Shown: piece after piece, positions 62,551-64,000 of the stretch
How positions within the stretch are numbered: the stretch's first letter is position 1
Layout: the number at the start of each line of letters is the position of its first letter
Source: Brevibacillus antibioticus
Lineage (GTDB): Bacteria > Bacillota > Bacilli > Brevibacillales > Brevibacillaceae
DNA: 64,000 nucleotides
Reading direction: 5' to 3'
Assembly: GCF_005217615.1 (NCBI RefSeq)
Contig: NZ_SZNK01000001.1
Coordinates: 2,251,501 to 2,315,500 of the forward strand
The notes under the pieces: model-generated
What the model was told of the DNA's origin: nothing
The model's input: only the letters and a program-made list of their open reading frames with translations
The model's database searches: none
Program-made: the position numbers and the translations under genes

Positions 62551-62579
62551 ATCATACCTAGTACGCCGTGGAAATACAA
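62551..62579 (-). promoter_or_regulatory. Candidate promoter of the aro supraoperon
   Basis: On the minus strand TTGTAT (62574-62579), 17-base spacer, TATGAT (62551-62556), about 90 bases before aroC. A TATTAT five bases further downstream could also serve as -10. Confidence 0.5.
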
Positions 62580-62619
62580 AAGTGCCAAACGTTTGCGAAA
62601 AACCTTTTCTTCTTACAGG

Positions 62620-62647
62620 AAAACGCCCCTCCGTATTGGGAGAAGCG
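62620..62647 (-). terminator. Terminator downstream of cheR and the 52-residue gene
   Basis: A 9-bp stem with two G-U pairs (62624-62632 with 62639-62647), followed on the minus strand by TTTTCC. It lies about 150 bases after the small gene. Confidence 0.65.
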
Positions 62648-62659
62648 CTCTCTTTACGC

Positions 62660-62697
62660 TAACGCGAATGAACCAAGATTGACATACCTACGCGTTA
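62660..62697. other. Inverted repeat in the cheR-aroC gap
   Basis: TAACGCG (62660-62666) and CGCGTTA (62691-62697) form a perfect 7-bp inverted repeat with 24 bases between. It is in the 337-base gap between aroC and the small gene, which otherwise holds the aro promoter and a terminator. No role known. Confidence 0.3.
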
Positions 62698-62796
62698 AGA
62701 AAACCATTATCGTTGACAGCTCACGGAGGAGCGACCGCGTTTTAGCGGAAAGTTTCCATGCGTTCCGAAATTCAAAAACGAACCGTTTATGATTTC

Positions 62797-62955
62797 CTAC
62801 ACGTTGAAAAAAGGATTGGGGCTCAGCGGTTTGCGGGTGTGATCCACGCGTATCAAATCATCTAGTTGTGTCCTCTCCGCCCCTAATATCTGACCACATT
62901 CCTGCAGCGTGATCAATCCTCGACGGTATGCTTCGATGACCTTGTGTTTATCCAT
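62797..62955 (-). CDS. Small protein of 52 residues with HTH-like pattern
   Basis: A 52-codon frame with a strong ribosome site (GAGGAGG, six bases from the ATG). It reads MDKHKVIEAYRRGLITLQEC and onward to SPNPFFNV. The segment LITLQECGQILGAERTQLDDLI looks like a helix-turn-helix, so a small regulator or adaptor is possible. No family recognised. It lies 76 bases after cheR on the same strand and is followed by a terminator, so it is probably co-transcribed with cheR. Confidence 0.65.
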   Translation of the reverse strand: MDKHKVIEAYRRGLITLQECGQILGAERTQLDDLIRVDHTRKPLSPNPFFNV

Positions 62956-63031
62956 CTGCTGCCTCCTCTTGCAAAGTAGGTATTCCTAGTCTTGGGAAAA
63001 AACAGCAGAGATATACCAAGGCCGTCATGAA

Positions 63032-63805
63032 TCAAACCATTTTTCGATAGAAGAACGTATCCTCTGTCTCCAGTTGGTATTGTTGCGGCTGAAAAATTTG
63101 TTCCGTGCTGCCTACAAAGAGGACCCCGCCAGGCTTTAGTGCCCGGCTAAACTTATGATACAGCTCATGCTTTGCTTCCTCGGTAAAGTAAATCATCACG
63201 TTCCGGCAAATGATCAAATCAAATTGAGAATCAAATGATTCCGCCAATAAATTATGTTTTTTGAACGTCACTTTTCTCTTCACTTCGTCCGATATGCGAT
63301 AGCTGAGTGTATCTTTTTCAAAATACTTCGTTACGAGGTCTTTCGGACAATCTTGCAGGGAGCGGTCCGTGTATACCCCTTGCTTTGCTTTTGCCAGTGC
63401 TCCCTCATCAATATCGGAAGCCAGCACAGTCGCATCCATTTTCTTGCGTAGCAAAATCAGCGATAGGGTGTACGGCTCCTCCCCTGTCGAGCATGCCGCA
63501 CTCCAGCATTTCACCCGCGGCGATTGCTTTGCCAAGCGTGGCAAAATTTTATTCTCGAGAACTTCCCACCGGCCTGGATTTCGGAAAAATTCCGATACGT
63601 TGATGGTCATCCTATCGAGAAACTCATAGAAAAACTCCTTGTCTTTCGCGATGGCATCGAAATACTGGGCAAATGTGTTGTACCCCCGCTTTTCTCTCAA
63701 CGAGGTTAGACGGCGCTTCATCTGCGCTTCCTTGTAGAGGGCAAGATCAATTCCAGTCATTTTTTTCACACTAGCTATAAATTGGAGAAAGTCCTTATCT
63801 TCCAT
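63032..63805 (-). CDS. cheR: Chemotaxis protein-glutamate O-methyltransferase
   Basis: A 257-residue SAM-dependent enzyme that methylates glutamates of chemoreceptors. The N-terminal helical CheR_N domain (about residues 5-60, [18 protein letters not shown]) precedes the catalytic domain with [18 protein letters not shown] (SAM site) and [18 protein letters not shown] lies 11 bases before the ATG. The order ndk-cheR-aroC is as in B. subtilis, far from other chemotaxis genes. Confidence 0.95.
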   Translation of the reverse strand: MEDKDFLQFIASVKKMTGIDLALYKEAQMKRRLTSLREKRGYNTFAQYFDAIAKDKEFFYEFLDRMTINVSEFFRNPGRWEVLENKILPRLAKQSPRVKCWSAACSTGEEPYTLSLILLRKKMDATVLASDIDEGALAKAKQGVYTDRSLQDCPKDLVTKYFEKDTLSYRISDEVKRKVTFKKHNLLAESFDSQFDLIICRNVMIYFTEEAKHELYHKFSRALKPGGVLFVGSTEQIFQPQQYQLETEDTFFYRKMV

Positions 63806-63890
63806 GCTGAATGGTACCCCCTTTGAAAACTCCCTAACTTCATTCGCTATATTTCGTCATTATCCTATCTGTTTTGACAAAGATTTTGAC

Positions 63891-63922
63891 AAAAAAAAGA
63901 AAACCCCAACAAATGGGGCTTT
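63891..63922 (-). terminator. Terminator of ndk
   Basis: A 9-bp stem with one G-U pair (63900-63908 with 63914-63922) followed on the minus strand by TTTTCTTTTTTTT, 12 bases after the ndk stop. Confidence 0.85.
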
Positions 63923-63933
63923 CTCGAACGGTC

Positions 63934-64000
63934 TTAGATCCAGCGTTGGATGGTTTTCTCGAAGGAGAGAACTTCTTCAGCGGAGAACCACAGGCCGATT
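63934..64000 (-). CDS. ndk: Nucleoside-diphosphate kinase, C-terminal end (cut by the window)
   Basis: The last 21 codons and stop of a gene that continues beyond the window. The readable end IGLWFSAEEVLSFEKTIQRW matches the C-terminus of Ndk proteins (I-x-L-W-F-x-x-E-E-L). The neighbours cheR and aroC are those of ndk in B. subtilis, which supports the call. Confidence 0.75.
   Translation of the reverse strand, partial: IGLWFSAEEVLSFEKTIQRWI

Overview
This window is chromosomal DNA of a spore-forming, low-to-moderate GC Bacillales bacterium, most likely Brevibacillus or a close relative in the Paenibacillaceae. The evidence is gene content and order: bacillithiol genes (bshA, bshB1), a menaquinol:cytochrome c reductase (qcrABC), the sporulation gene ypjB, a TRAP-type trp leader, and a long run of genes in the order known from Bacillus subtilis. 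That run goes ndk, cheR, aroC, aroB, aroH, trpEDCFBA, hisC, tyrA, aroA, ypiA-like, DUF2487, qcrABC, ypjA, ypjB, yitT-type, mazG-type, dapB, mgsA, bshB1, bshA, cca, birA, panBCD, dinG, ypmB, asnS, dnaD. Nearly every gene lies on the minus strand, so transcription runs from right to left. The clear exceptions are the YitT-type gene (39281-40138) and a small ORF at 23308-23487.

Right end to middle (64000 to 36000). The end of ndk is followed by cheR, a 52-residue small ORF, and the aro-trp-his-tyr supraoperon (62459 to 49863). The trp part has its own leader (59527-59815) with eleven NAG triplets for the TRAP protein, an antiterminator and an intrinsic terminator. Between aroA and the conserved ypi/qcr genes sits a lineage-specific block: a candidate small RNA, a degenerate amidohydrolase, an ECF sigma factor and its membrane anti-sigma factor. 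The block of unknown and TPR genes then leads into qcrABC, ypjA, ypjB, and the mazG-dapB-mgsA-bshB1-bshA-cca-birA cluster.

Middle (36000 to 19700). Pantothenate synthesis (panBCD, behind a roughly 240-nt leader with a terminator), a TPR protein, dinG, an inactive-looking metallo-beta-lactamase-fold lipoprotein, the redox repressor rex, an MTA/SAH deaminase, two membrane-anchored proteins including YpmB, then a two-gene unit in which a short FtsH-like protease lacks its outside domain and the preceding gene encodes a separate single-pass protein with an outside domain.

Left part (19600 to 1). A 929-residue protein built on 55 uninterrupted decapeptide repeats stands upstream of asnS and dnaD, in the place where B. 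subtilis has aspB. Downstream of dnaD is a seven-gene glycan cluster (14389 to 7499: small acidic coiled-coil protein, two GT4 and one GT2 glycosyltransferases, sugar nucleotidyltransferase, epimerase, UDP-sugar dehydrogenase). It is preceded by a close match to a mother-cell sigma-K promoter, so spore-surface polysaccharide synthesis is the best guess. Oligoendopeptidase F, an RND efflux pair preceded by an ECF-type promoter, and an atypical SDR protein fill the left end.

No rRNA or tRNA genes, CRISPR arrays, insertion sequences or prophage were seen. The most interesting accessory items are the split FtsH-like pair, the decapeptide-repeat protein, the putative sigma-K glycan cluster, and several RNA-level control regions.
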